A DNA stretch of 64,000 nucleotides, from the NCBI GenBank assembly GCA_936450465.1, contig OW388296.1:49551750-49615749 (forward strand), read 5' to 3'. The stretch is from Gibbula magus (Eukaryota > Mollusca > Gastropoda > Trochida > Trochidae). The position numbers and the translations under genes were made by a program. Below the pieces are notes generated by a model. The model did no database searches. It was not told where the DNA came from and was given only the letters and a program-made list of their open reading frames with translations. Below are positions 1 to 12,201 of this stretch, piece by piece (position 1 is the stretch's first letter; each line of letters starts with the position of its first letter).

Positions 1-42
1 GACTGATTTAAAGTAGATGGTCAACTTTTCCAGGGTCAAGTT

Positions 43-408
43 TTAAAGGGGCAGTAGCACGTTTTATTGCAAAATTTAATTTTTCAAATTTCCATTTATA
101 ATGATAGTTTATGTCATTTAAACTAACTTAAGAGGGTAAAACATCTTATTACACAATCCAATTATCTGTAGCAGTAAAAAATATGTTGCGTATAAAGCAA
201 ACATTGCATGGCGGCCATTTTATTGTGAACACAATTTATTATTTTATATTACAAAAACGTTTCCCATGGCTCAGTTTACCGAAACATGTACACTCATTTT
301 AAACTTTATTTTCCGAAGAGAGAAGGATGTTTTACCATTGGTGAAAGTATTTTTCAAATACATTTCATCAACTTATTTGAGCGAAAAAACGTGCTACAGT
401 GCCTTTAA
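43..408 (+). mobile_element. TTAA-flanked MITE, copy 1 of 5
   Basis: A short inverted-repeat element starting AGGGGCAGTAGCACG and ending with the diverged complement CGTGCTACAGTGCCT, flanked on both sides by TTAA. Four further copies lie at 2827, 16694, 43324 and 59003. There is no coding capacity. TTAA duplications are typical of piggyBac-type transposition, so it may be mobilised by such a transposase; that is inference from the flank only. Confidence 0.8.
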
Positions 409-631
409 GTTCCTGCACAGGATATTCCTTATTACGGATTCTTGATCTTCATATTTTCAGGGATTTCATTTTACAGAGGTTGGGTTTCCGATCATGAACT
501 TCTTTTATGATTGCCTCTTGTTTAAGTTTATTACATTTCTATTTCTTCTGAGTGTGATTCTAGAGTCTTCTCAGCGTCATCTACTGGTGATTCGGTGTCA
601 GCCGCATCAGTCTCTATCTTCGCGATTGCCT

Positions 632-872
632 CTATGAGATCAACTTCCCAATGCAAGGCATAACTCTTGCCAGTCTTCATTACTGGCTGATTTAGGCCTT
701 GCAATATTTCCTTAAAAAATCTGTGTTTAGAAATCCAGGCCCGCTATGCATTTCTGGTGCAGCGATTCACTATTTTGACACAACAAAGCGAGGGAAATAC
801 CGCATGGGTTATATCAGCCAGTAATGCAGACTGGCAAGAGTTATGCCTTGCGTTTGGAAGTTGCTATGAGAT
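632..872. mobile_element. 222-bp TIR MITE with 9-bp target duplication, copy A
   Basis: The element proper is 641-863, begins CAACTTCC and ends GGAAGTTG, with long imperfect inverted arms that include GCAAGGCATAACTCTTGCC. It is bounded by the exact 9-bp direct repeat CTATGAGAT at 632-640 and 864-872. A near-identical element with a different 9-bp duplication is at 53715-53936. A 9-bp duplication is characteristic of Mutator-like (MULE) elements. There is no transposase ORF. Confidence 0.88.
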
Positions 873-1172
873 TAGCATCTACCCGGTCTATCTTTTTTGA
901 AAGGTTTCTTTCTGAGGACAATATCAGTTCCCTATATTGTCATGTAGACTGATTGTATCAGACCCGCCAGAAGAAATGGAAACATTAGTTGCAGAACTAG
1001 TCTGTCATCTAGACCCTAGAGCAACATATTCAATTGAAGACCACACCAGTCTAGAAAATTACAGCAAGTCTAGGTTACTCAGCTATTAAGGCACCTTTAG
1101 GGCTCCATTTGGTATAACTGTTGAATTGTTTGTAAAAATGTTGCTGGTAAGAAAAGAAAAAAGATTTCTGAG

Positions 1173-1342
1173 ACTAAATGCACAGGGGCTTGTATTGTCG
1201 AAACTAGCGATTACAACGAATATGAAGTCGACGATCCAGCCCCATATATTTACTTTTTTTTTATAGTATATGGGGCTGGATCGTCGACTTCATATTCGTT
1301 GTAATCGCTAGTTTCGACAATACAAGCCCCTGTGACTAAATG
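1173..1342. mobile_element. hAT-like foldback element with 8-bp target duplication
   Basis: 1181-1334 is an essentially perfect hairpin. Two arms of roughly 70 bp (CACAGGGGCTTGTATTG inward, and its complement) flank a short AT-rich loop. The exact direct repeat ACTAAATG sits at 1173-1180 and 1335-1342. The 8-bp duplication and the CAGGGG-like ends fit hAT-type MITEs. Related copies lie at 52507-52640 and 60110-60260. The near-identity of the arms suggests a recent insertion or arm homogenisation. Confidence 0.88.
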
Positions 1343-2376
1343 TTAGTCTAGTTGCAGAACGTGTACTGTCAGATGGGCCGAGTGGGCGGGTCGCCATATT
1401 GTTTGTGTTGAGTGTTGTCTCACTATATATAGATATCGTGTATCAATACACACATAAATTCAAAATTCACTTACAATGAGTCCCACGTGATCATGTATGA
1501 TGTCATATCAGTTTGTGAGCACCAATTCTTCTTTTGATTACATTACCACATTATTTCCTGGAGCTCGTAACTCTCTGCTCACTTATAAATGACCTTCATA
1601 TGTCAAATAATGCCTTAAAAATTCATATTTAGTATTATTGGGTTCTGAAGACATGACATAACGCTGTTGCAGTCGTATGTATCGCCCATGGATTGAAATA
1701 TCCCTTTTTTTGTATGGGGACGTTTCTTTTGCACGTGAGTTTACATTCAATGTCCCAAAGTTGGTAACTTTCTTATAGGTACATGTAGGGTTCTGTCGCC
1801 ATTTTGAATATTTTGCATTACGTAGAATGAAAACATGCTATATTGTACCCAATTTTGCAACTTTTTGATAACTAAAGACATACAACGATAGCGTATTCAC
1901 ATATAGTAACACATAACATGAAATAAAACTAATAAACAATTTGCTGTTATGCTGTAGCGAAGTTTTCAAGACTCGCAGCGCCGATGAATGGCTTCAGTTC
2001 TTATTTTTTTTATTTTATAACAAATGTGCGCTTGTGTTTATCAAGTTGTGAAATATAAAGTCATCAAAGTATTAACTTCATTAATATCTTTCAATTTGAC
2101 TGTGTTTTAATCATACATTAAAAGCATACTGTAAACGGGAATATCCTCTCGAATTTCATTTCCACAAAAAATACCCCGATAGAACCCTCCTTTTAACTAA
2201 GATAGTCGTTTCGTGTATCAAACATTTATTGATATACGAGAAGCACTAAGAAAGCTCCGAGATTTATTAACCTGGGTCCATTTTCGAAGGTCTCTTAGCA
2301 CTAGGACAGTCGTAAGCCAATATTAATGTATTGTCCTTACAATTATCTCAGAAAATCTGTGTCCAGGATGATATAA

Positions 2377-2427
2377 AGTGAGTGAGTGAGTTATTGTTTA
2401 ACGCAGTAATCACAGCCATTAGCAGCT
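2377..2427 (-). mobile_element. Truncated SINE tail (GTGAG-rich)
   Basis: The stretch AGTGAGTGAGTGAGTTATTG followed by TTTAACGC and CAGCCATTAGC matches the 60-bp insertion at 32265-32324 and resembles the tail of the longer SINE at 43963. In the tRNA-to-tail sense it lies on the minus strand. AGGATG occurs on both sides and may be a decayed target duplication. Confidence 0.6.
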
Positions 2428-2551
2428 AGGATGTAATTTAATTGAATAATTTCATATTTAACAGAAATGCACGTTTGCAGGTGAATTCAAACAAACGTAA
2501 ACGTATCTATATAGATTGCAATATGACAGCTTATTATTCCTTTTTGCCCAG

Positions 2552-5500
2552 ACGTTCAAGAAGTGCCGCGGACAAGGGGGGACGTATGCGAATGTTGGTC
2601 GCCCTCACATGTCAGAGTTGAACTTGTCGATAACAACACCCTGATAGTGTCGTGGTATCCATTCTACGGTCATGATGACCTCCGGATTAGAGTTGAAGAA
2701 ACGGATTCAAATACAATGAGAAATGAAACGAAACTTCCAAATTATAAGGTGATTATATATTTGTTTATTACAAGGGCAATCAAATCTGGGTAGATCTTAT
2801 ATTTAATCATAATTTGTGGTGGTGACTTAAATGGGCAGTAGCACGTTTTTTTGCTGAAATAAGTCGATGAAATGTATTTGAAAAATAATGTCACCAATAG
2901 TGAAATACCCTTCTCTCTCCAGAAAATCAAGCTAAAAGATGAGTGTACACGGTTCCGTAAAGCCATGGGAATAGTTTTTGCCATTCGATATAATAAAATG
3001 TGTTCACAATAAAATGGCCGCCAAGCGTTTGTGTAATAAGATGTTTTACCCTCTAAAGTAAATATAAATGACATAAACTATCATTATCAATGGGGAATTT
3101 GAAAAAATAAAATTTGCAAAAAACGTGCTACTGCCCCTTTAAGGTCATAAACAATGTTCTGTCAATCTATCAATGAATTTAACCCAAAGACATACACAAA
3201 TGAGTGTATACTTCAAACGTATAATTTACATTCTCTTACGTTTATTAAATAATTGAGTTCATGTACCGTGACATTTATGAACGTGATCGGATGATATTAC
3301 GTAATGTTCAACTCTCATGAAATAATATTTTATTTCATATTCATATTTTTAGCTTTGCCAGAGCAGAATACAGAACATCACTTTCACTGACTTTGAACCG
3401 GGAACTTACGTTGTCATGGTAACCATGTATTTATTACTACTTTCTCTAAACCAACAATACCTAATCAGTTAAAACTTGAAAATACCACAAATCCTTGAAT
3501 AATCCCCTGCCTTGAACAATCGCCGGGTTAAATTTAGCAAATAAAAATAAACTAATGGCTATCACAGTTTCAAAAATAGATCCGGCATAAGCATATTTAT
3601 TCGACTTTTAAACTCATGACATGCACGTTTATAATATTCATAATTTAAAACATACTATAATGATGTTTTTGTTATAATTTTCCTAAATTTCACATATATA
3701 GTATGGCTAAAAATAATCGACTGCCTCGAATAATCGCCTGACCTGAATAATTGCGGGTCAAACTGGTGTTTTAAATTAATAATCGGCGAGCGATTATTCA
3801 AGGATTTACGGTTTATCTTAAATTTTGAATTTTTTAAATCAATGAAAAGTTTTTTTTATAACATTTCTTTCAAAATTCCAGATTTTTACAAATGACAATT
3901 GACCTAAATATTAATTTTATTTGTTTGTGTTTATTTTTATTTATTCTTATTTTTTATTTTTACTACCAGGTGGGAGCTGTTGGTTGTGGATGTAAAACTA
4001 AAAGTGAATCTATCACCATCGACAGACTCACCGTCACGAAACCAGGTGAGAATTTTGTACATCTAGTCAACACTTCATCTACAGCTGCGTACCGACAGTT
4101 TGTTCACCTACTTGTGTATTCTAGTCCAACATTCCAAATATCATGTACTGGGCATGTCTTCGAAGCATCCTATCAACACGACAACTTAACCGATCATTTT
4201 GCATGTTTGTATTATATATAAGAAGACAGTTGATTGTTCCATAAAACAATCCGATTTGAAGACAGACAGACAGACAGACAAATGTTTATTAGAGTCTCAC
4301 CCACATACAATATAAAACATACATAAATATATACATAAAAAGGGCCATCCACAAGTGAGATTATGAGAGACTATAACTAAAATATACCTAAAATATATAT
4401 ACACATAAATAGAACATTGTTACATATAAGGCTAGAGTAAAAGGAAATATGTTGGTAAAAATACGAGTATAAAACCTGTTTTCTCTTCAACAAAATCTTT
4501 TGGCAGGTTTTGGCAGCAATCATAAAAACATAAACATTTGATAGTATAAAACCCACTTTCTTTAAATCATTAAAACTACTTATTGTAAACAGTTATAGTT
4601 TTGGCAGCTCTTTGAAGTGACCAGGGGTCAATCTTTTCAAAACTTTAGTATTTAGTTTCTTCTGTGAAATGTTCAGTAATTCATCAACTGGGTCAACATA
4701 TATTTTCTCTAAAACTCATTCAATGTATTTGTGATGAAATTGTTCTCGTTTAGTCGAAATGGAAACTTTAATTCGAACATTAATGAAGTTTGCATTTTCA
4801 AAATTTGACCCATATCTATTTAATAATGGCAAATTTCATAAACATGCACCACTGATGTGATGGTCACAGGGTACGTTTAAGAATGGTTGTTTTACTCATG
4901 GATATATTTATGATGATTCATTGTCATTGTATATGTGATGCAAGTTTATTGAAGTTACAATGAACGTCAATTTACATGATATTTGCACTAAGATACACAT
5001 GTGAACAAACTTTCGGTATAAAGCTGAACGTTCGCAAATTTTGGATGACACAAATTTTACTCAATCAAAATCCACCCCAAGACAAGCCAGTGATGTTTTC
5101 ATTGTTTGATTTTTGACATCGCTGGATACGTTCAAAACGGAAATTTCTCTAGACAGTAATATTGATAATTCAGATGTCTTTTGTCACCGTCAATGCTTAT
5201 GTTATACAGTGTAGTATCAGTCCAACGCCCTGTCATATTCTCATGGTACGATTTTCAGGAACGACATGCGGTATACAACTCATAAACTCATAAAGTAACT
5301 CATTAACTTCATTACATGCACTATTTTGTTTCACTGTGTTTTTATATCCTTCACCAATACAGTTTTACAGTTTTCAAAGAGTGCGTGGAAAGGGGGGGGG
5401 GGGGTCAGAGAGGACGGTACTTCACACCAGTCTGATTAAAATCGACCCAGTTCCGAGTAATAATTGTTGAAAAATATTAAATTTACCAGGATACGAAATA

Positions 5501-8500
5501 ATTCGATAGATTCCTCAATTCAAGATCTGAATGTAATTTGGATGTGCGCATGTTCTGTGCCCAGTTTAGTGCAGACAAAACCTAGTCAAACCACATCAAC
5601 CCACATCACAGCTTTTTAAATGATCGCCATTTTGAATGCATACGGAATAATTCTTTAAGACGTTGTTAATTTGACGAAAACAGCCGAAATAATGTTTGTC
5701 TGGAAGTACATGCCCCTAGCTTCTCGCACCGAAAGCATTTGTTGGAATCCTTGTGATTGGCTAACTGTGTCAGAACGACCGCCTATGCGGAAAGTCATCA
5801 GACCATTTAGAACGAAAATTCCAAGCGATAGGAGTTAAAATTTCGGTATATGCAATATTTTGCAACTTCTATTCCTCGGAACTGGGTCAGTTGTAATCAC
5901 CTTTTACACCTTTCATATCTTTCAAACAATATAATTTATAAGCTATAAATCACTTTACAGAAATCAGGACAATCAGCGCTTCCCCAGTCACTAGGGATCC
6001 AGAGGTGAACATGACGATCGTGTTGGCGGTGGTGGGGACATTAGCCTTCATCAGTGTGTTAGCGCTGGGGCTCATTCTCATCATACGTCGGAATCGACAT
6101 TTGCAGAGTGAGTTAATAGTCGAATTATGCCTTATAAATTTGTGCTTGAAATATGGAATTATTTTATTACTGATCTACATGTATACATAATATTACCGTA
6201 ATTTCGCATAGCATCAAACGTGTGCATACAGTTGTCTCCCTTGAATAACAAAATCACCAAATGTACGACTCTGTGTTAGAGTAATGGAGTATATTGTTTA
6301 AAATCAAATGAAAGTTAACCATGTTAAAGCTGTTCCTACTAGATGAAAGGTTGGAAATACAATCGTGAATTACGTTCTGAAAACATTAAATCAATCTTTG
6401 GTTTTTTTTTCAGATTATCATCCCGTTTATCAACCCCAGGAATACCAAGGTGAGCCATGAGTATCTATTCAGTTTACCTATTCCTCATATCGCCTATACT
6501 CATATCGCCTACAATACAAGACAATACTGACAAATGTCATGATTATCTTCGTTTAATGTTTAATTTCATTTTTTGTTATCCTTGTCGGTAGAACAGCACT
6601 AACATTGAAGTGTAGATGGGGAGAAGCAGTGTTAATTTTTTTATTCCTCGTGAAACTTCAGTAAGACTAAGAGTTTGGATAAAACTCCTGAAACTTTCAT
6701 ATTACTCATGAAACTTAGATAAAACTCCTGAAGCTTAAAAATAATGAAAATAAATCTGTATAACTCGTGAAACAACCGATAACTCGTGATTATTATCAAA
6801 TATTATGGAGCCAAACATTCACCTGCTGAAACTAAAATAACCTTCATAAAACTTACAGATTCAATTGATCATTTGCGATTGATTTGTGTTCCTCTCAGTG
6901 CAATCTAAAATCATCAGAACATTTGGTTACAGACACAGAAAAACGAGCTGTGGAGCGAGTCTCCTCCCACTTGAAGGAACTGCTTCAAGGGTCGGATGTA
7001 AGAGTAACCACAAAGTCAAGCAGAATTCAGAACAATGAAAACGAATTAGAGTTGCATGTCTCTTTGGATGATGCCAACTACATGCCAACAGAATTGCCAA
7101 CGACGAGGCTAGAGGTGCTGATGGACCACACGGAAGTGGACCCCTGTACCCTGCCCCTCAAGGTGTGGGTTCACCCGGACTGTCCCCACCCAGCGTTCAG
7201 GGGGGTCAGGATGGAAGCGCCGGGTTCCCTCCTGACTCTCAGAAGAGTCATACAGTTATTGATGCCAGGATTCGACTTTCACACCGCAGAGTTTGGGGAG
7301 TTTGGGGAGTGTGTAAAAGAAGAATCGAGACAAATGAAAGGTTAGTTAACCTTGATATTGATCTTATCGAAAATGGCAATACATGTATGAAATTAGAATG
7401 GTTTCAGATATTCACATAAAAGCCAAATATAACTGTTTCTGTGTAAGTTCTGCTGTGTTAATTTGCCACACGTTTTGTCTTAAAATGAAAACATTATTTA
7501 AAGTTACCATTGGGTTATCAAGATAATAAAATTCTAGCATATATATATAAATTATTTCAAAGTAAAAAGTTGAGTCCAACATACATTCAAAACGTACATG
7601 ACAATTGTTCTTATCATTATAGTCCGTATGGTAATTGTCCAAGATGGTAATTATTTGTTAAGGTGGTAAATGTTCTCGATGGCAGTGTTGTCGATGCAAT
7701 TGTCCAATGTTTCAATTTCCTCGGTGATAATTTTCATAAGTGACAATTGTTTTAGTTGCAATTTCCTCGACTGCAACTGTCCTTCATAGTAACTGTTCTC
7801 GGTTGCATAGTCGCCGTTGCCAGTTATTGTCCGCAATGGCAATTGTTTTCGGGTTTAATTGTCATGTTTCAAGGCCGTATTCTCTTGATCTGTATGACCC
7901 ACCGTCCCATTGTTGGTATGGGTGTCTGTCATTTTTCTTAATGTTCTGTTCACAGGAAATATACAGAACATCCTTCTGGTATCCGGCAATGGTCACGACC
8001 TTCACGTCGATGCATGTAAGGAGCTGTGCAGAATACTTCGAACATTGGGGAAGACGGTCAAATACGTACTGGACGATTCCAATAGAAGAGAACTGAGAGA
8101 AGAAGGACCTTTGGTTTGGATGGACAAACACCTCCAGACTACAGATCTGGTCATCATTGTCGCTTCACAGTACTTACACAAACTTATGGATAAACACACG
8201 CGAGGGATAGACTGCGTTCAGTTGTCTGGATACCTTGGCAGCTGTGCAACTTTTGTTCTCACCAAGTTAGCCGAGGGGTCCCAGAGATGCAGAGTTGCAT
8301 ATGTGTCATTTGGCTATGAATCTGAATCCATTGAAAAAATTCAGGCGGTTTCGGGAGTGAACTGTAGCATGCGCTATGACCTTGTTGAGACCGGTGGGAG
8401 AGGTCAAGGTCAACATTCGGCCTTAAAAGTATTTCTTTCAAGGTTATCGTCAGATCCTTCTCTTATTCAAACAGCCTGTGGACATTCAGACACGTTCCAA

Positions 8501-8653
8501 GACAATGTTGAAGCAATGAAGGAGTTTCTTATCCATAATCAACATTGGTTGAAAGACAAGTTTTCATCAAGAGACAATGTTCTATCAGTGAGTGTGTGTT
8601 CTTCTAGTAACAGTGGTCAGAGCATGTATTTCGAGCAAGAGACATGTTTGTGA
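2552..8653 (+). CDS. Interleukin-17-receptor-like protein, 5' end missing
   Basis: Seven exons join in phase: 2552-2748, 3353-3418, 3970-4045, 5961-6107, 6414-6449, 6918-7340 and 7956-8653 (TGA), giving about 547 residues. The first visible exon begins in mid-codon, so upstream exons are missing. The order is: a cysteine-containing fibronectin-III-like ectodomain with N-glycosylation sites (NET, NIT, NMT); one transmembrane helix (MTIVLAVVGTLAFISVLALG) followed by basic RRNRH; a 140-residue cytoplasmic module I do not recognise (exon 6918-7340); then a SEFIR-like domain starting NILLVSGNGHDLHVDACKEL and containing TTDLVIIVAS. SEFIR domains of IL-17 receptors recruit Act1/CIKS-type adaptors, so a role in IL-17-type immune signalling is inferred. 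The 6918 acceptor was preferred to the AG at 6898 because only 6918 keeps phase. Which receptor subtype it matches is unknown. Confidence 0.82.
2827..3142 (-). mobile_element. TTAA-flanked MITE, copy 2 (reverse)
   Basis: TTAA flanks an element that starts ATGGGCAGTAGCACG and ends CGTGCTACTGCCCCT. The internal sequence is the reverse complement of the copy at 43. It lies in the intron between the first two visible exons of the IL-17-receptor-like gene. Confidence 0.8.
3483..3813. repeat. Inverted-repeat element with ACCGTAAATCC-type ends
   Basis: The left arm reads CAAATCCTTGAATAATCCCC and the right arm reads GATTATTCAAGGATTTACGG, with several internal repeats of 'aataatcg'. Elements with similar ends are at 12202 and 53953. 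It has no ORF and is probably a non-autonomous DNA element in an intron of the IL-17-receptor-like gene. Confidence 0.55.
4258..4850 (-). mobile_element. LINE 3'-end fragment with (GACA)n tail
   Basis: Read on the minus strand, this AT-rich segment ends in GAGACTCTAATAAACATTTG followed by (TCTG)n. A plus-strand segment at 21300-21465 ends similarly: GCGAGACTTTAATAAATAAT then (TCTG)n. Short tetranucleotide tails of this kind are common at the 3' ends of CR1-like LINEs. No intact reverse transcriptase frame is visible, and the upstream boundary is approximate. Confidence 0.4.
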
Positions 8654-8784
8654 CACGAACTGTTAAAATGTTAAACATATCTAAAAGAGTGTGCAATTTA
8701 TCAAAAACCTACCTGTTTTCTCCCAAGGTCAACATTACCTGTTGGGAATATCCTGCCGGTGTCAAACATCCATCCAAAGCCACC

Positions 8785-8790
8785 ATTAAA
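8785..8790 (+). promoter_or_regulatory. Possible polyadenylation signal (ATTAAA)
   Basis: ATTAAA lies about 130 bases after the stop codon of the IL-17-receptor-like gene and before the next transposable element. It is the nearest plausible poly(A) signal; the context is otherwise weak. Confidence 0.3.
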
Positions 8791-8874
8791 AACTTTCCGG
8801 CTTGAGATTTTAGGATGACTTTTTACTGGCTTTGCATGATTGAGAACCAGGCGTTTCACTCGACGTACGCCACC

Positions 8875-9373
8875 TTAAAGGTACATCCATTGTGTTGTTG
8901 GGGGTAAAATATGCCAAACGTTATAAATGGTCTCACTTTATTGAGAAGTACCTACTGTTACAGAAAACAACCATTTTGATGATACTGGGCTTAGTATATT
9001 GACGATATGAAGGTAAAAGTAGTGATTTCTGATCGAAAACCGGACAATGCACCGCGTGTCGCGCGCGCCAATGAGTCAAACGTAATTTTGGAATCTTATT
9101 TAAACCAGACAACATAACAAATTTGGGTTGAAAAAGTTTAATAGGTCATGTAACTACTGTGCATGTAAATAGGACGTGTACTTTTGGTTTCTGCACATGC
9201 ATAATGAACGTTTCTTGATTTTAATTGGAAACTAGTAATAATGATATATTTGGCAATTGGGGATGAATATGCAAGCTGAGTGAATTTGTTTGTATTGTAA
9301 ACAGCACAATTGGTATGTTGGAACGGATTAAAGCCAAATAAAATTTTATGAAACACAATGGATGCACCTTTAA
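8875..9373. mobile_element. TTAA-flanked non-autonomous TIR element (~491 bp)
   Basis: Ends AGGTACATCCATTGTGTT and AACACAATGGATGCACCT are inverted repeats, each next to TTAA (8875-8878 and 9370-9373). Its right part recurs at 22705-22884. There is no transposase frame. Target and end style match the shorter AGGGGCAG MITE family. Confidence 0.75.
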
Positions 9374-9750
9374 CCGGCGTACCAATTTAATGGCTGTGCT
9401 TGATTCATACGCCGACCACGTGACCAGGTATATAGGAAAACGTAGCTTAGTTTCGGCCTAAAACCCAATGTGGTGTTCTTTTAGGGCTTGTAGACCATGC
9501 CGATACAGTAAACTGAATGTAATTGTAATTAATTGTTTCAAAACTAATGGGTTGGGTATATTACGAATCTCTGATTAGAATGAATACGTTATTTATCTGT
9601 ACTATATACATTGTATGTCTATGTTATAGTGCTGATTTTATAATGCGTACACAACTTGTGTGTCTCATGTATAAAATTCCAACAAAGAATAAATCATGTT
9701 CATGACTTATTGCTTTTATCTACATTTTCATGAATGATGCTTGACACCAG

Positions 9751-10203
9751 GATATATTTTGACGATAAACTGTCAGACAATGCATTTATCCTCGTATGGT
9801 AAAGATAAAAATTGTCAGAGACCATTTTCCGAAACATCACCCTCTAGTCCAGAGTACAACAATCAACATCATACTTGTTCAGAGACAGTACTTTGTGTAG
9901 TACAGTATTACGTTGATCATGTACATCCAGACCCGAATCCCGTATATCCTGAAACCCCGCCATCCGAACGATTTTCCAATGAAACGAATGAACTATTTTT
10001 GGTATTTGTCTCTGATTTGGTCTTCTTTATTTATCAGCATGTTTATCATCAATTGTTTTCACAAAATCAAATAGCATATTTCGAGGAAAACACGTTTAAC
10101 GAGAAAACGTTTATCCTACGTTTATCTTATCATTATGACGCAAATGTCACTTTTACATCGGCGTCGCTGATTGCACAACTAGATTCAATTGCAACCAATT
10201 AGG
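9751..10203 (+). CDS. Unrecognised open frame, possible exon or TE remnant
   Basis: An open frame of about 150 codons follows a plausible acceptor (acaccag/gat) and ends at TAG 10201-10203. The middle is proline-, serine- and acid-rich (for example HPDPNPVYPETPPSERF), resembling a receptor cytoplasmic tail. A potential donor (TTTTTG/GTATTT) near 9999 would end an exon there. It lies 1.1 kb after the IL-17-receptor-like stop codon, so an alternative 3' exon is conceivable. I recognise no domain, it lacks an ATG at its start, and it could be fortuitous. Confidence 0.25.
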
Positions 10204-10514
10204 ACACTCTAGTTCTGCCCTAGGACACAGGCGATGTAGAGCAGAGGTTAGGATAGGAAATAGAATGCAGATATATTCGAAGGACATATGCTAATTAGCA
10301 AGATCCTTTATCTATAGAATCAAAAGCTTATGTCACTCTGTCGAAATAGCCGCTGAAAGATGACTTTTCATTGGTTAAGAATCTGGGATACAGTATGGGG
10401 TTCTTTTACCCCCGAGCAGAGAAAAACCGAGAAATCCAACCCTTGTAAAACAGAGGGTAGGATCGGAAATCTGAAGGGAGTAACCTCTGTTGGAAGAGAA
10501 TGCCAGCTTCTCTA

Positions 10515-10715
10515 TACGCAAGGCATTACTCCCGTCAGTCTTCATAACTGGCTAATTTAAGCCTTGCAACATTTATTGACTTTTCTGTGCTAACTTAGCG
10601 GAGCGCTGTACCTGAAATATATAGTAGGCTCTGATTAGCTAGCAAAGAAATCTTAAGGACAAACGACAAGCCTTAAAATAGGCAGTAATGGAGACGGACA
10701 TGACTTAGACCTGGG
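10515..10715. mobile_element. Diverged copy of the 222-bp TIR MITE
   Basis: Contains ACGCAAGGCATTACTCCCGT, then CTGGCTAATTTAAGCCTTGC, with a decayed inverted partner (ACAAGCCTTAAAATAGGCAG). This matches the arms of the elements at 641 and 53715, but the ends and the target duplication are no longer clear. Confidence 0.5.
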
Positions 10716-10753
10716 TGGAGAGTAGTTGCAGGTGATCATGAATTTTAGCGCTA

Positions 10754-11039
10754 ATATAGGTTACGCAACACAGAGATGGAATGACCAGTTTTCGTTCGTA
10801 CATAGGGAAAACAGGACTCCGTTCCATAACAGCGAGCGCTTATAATCGCTCATTGATCACTCAATGTAGCGCTCAATGTAGCGCATTCTCTCCTGAACGA
10901 CACGGTGCGATTCTTCGAAGTTTGCTCGCCTTGCTACGTAGCGCTACATTGGGCAATCGCGTTCAAGAGAGGTTTAAAAGTATTCGAAACCTCTCTTGAA
11001 CATGGCCCTTGTGAATTCCCTGTGTTGCGCAACCTATAT
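10754..11039. mobile_element. TIR element with ATATAGGTTRCGCAACACAG ends
   Basis: A 20-bp terminal inverted repeat (left ATATAGGTTACGCAACACAG, right CTGTGTTGCGCAACCTATAT) encloses about 245 bp rich in 'gcgctcaatgtagcg' motifs. The interior recurs in reverse orientation at 56722-56930. No coding capacity. TA dinucleotides flank both ends, which would fit a Tc1/mariner-like MITE. Confidence 0.65.
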
Positions 11040-12201
11040 AATATTCATCATGGCAAGAAATATAATGCAAGTTGATATTACAGGGAGTATATCTTTATTT
11101 TTAATGTTAAGTATGCATCATTAGGATAAATACCCCGTCGAACAACTTTTCCATGAAATATAATCTGATCTTTAAAACATATAATACTAATATGTATACG
11201 TTTAAGATTATGATTACACCTCGATGGTAGAAGCTTTAGTTGAACATGTGGACAGATATTCATGATTTTGATCACAGACATGTTGAGAGAGATATTTGGG
11301 ATAACGAAACTGAAAGTGTAATCATCAGTGCAAAGATAAAAGTTATGTTAGTTGATGAAAGAAAACGACAATAAAATTATGTTCAACATAACTTTAACGT
11401 TTAACACGACCCGCTTTTGCTGTAGTTCCTGGGGGACATTTAGAATAAACCTAAAATGTTGGAATAGATGACAATTTTAAAAGGTCACTAGAAATAATTA
11501 ATTACAACGAACACTCGGACTCATTTTTTCCTTATAAATCAGATTCAATAAGCGCTATATATAAGGACAAATCGGTCAGACTTCGTTGTGTAATGACCTT
11601 TCTAAAGCAATGAGAAATAGTTTTCTAACAAACTGCATGAACTCAAAAGAATCCCATTTTTTGTTGAAAAGGGATGAATTTCACCATCTTGAAACCTTTA
11701 CATGTGAAAGACAACTTTATACCAAAATTACAGTATCGTCACAAGTTATAATTCATAATTCAATAAATCGATGCATGTGTGATTTTAGCTCAATCAATTA
11801 GCCTCAAATCGTCCGTTTGCCTTCAGTAGTGATTTTCCCTCGGTGTATTCTAACATTCCAACAACATCACATATTATATTTGAACTATATGGTGGTGCGG
11901 TACTTTTTTCCAGCTGTATACAGCTCAGCCCCGGAACCTCAGCTCACTTCAGTGCTTATTACCTATGTCCAAATCATCCACCCCTACAATGCGCACGTCT
12001 TGAGAGCTTATGAGGATATAGAATGAAGACTGGACAAACCTGTGATTAACTATATGTTCAAATAACTGGCTGTCAGGGCACATCGGCCGTGGAACAGTTT
12101 AAGAGTATATTTATTATAATAAGAATGTGTGTTCACTGTGTTGTAATATAAAGGACGAGTGGTGGTATCTTTATTTATGTACGTGGGTCCTTTATACATT
12201 C

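Noticed and set aside
5392..5404. Run of 13 G as a possible G-quadruplex
   Set aside because: A single homopolymer in an intron without further G tracts; probably a simple repeat.
6884..6917. Acceptor at 6898 for the IL-17-receptor-like exon
   Set aside because: It would shift the reading frame relative to the preceding exon; the AG at 6917 restores a Glu codon and keeps phase.
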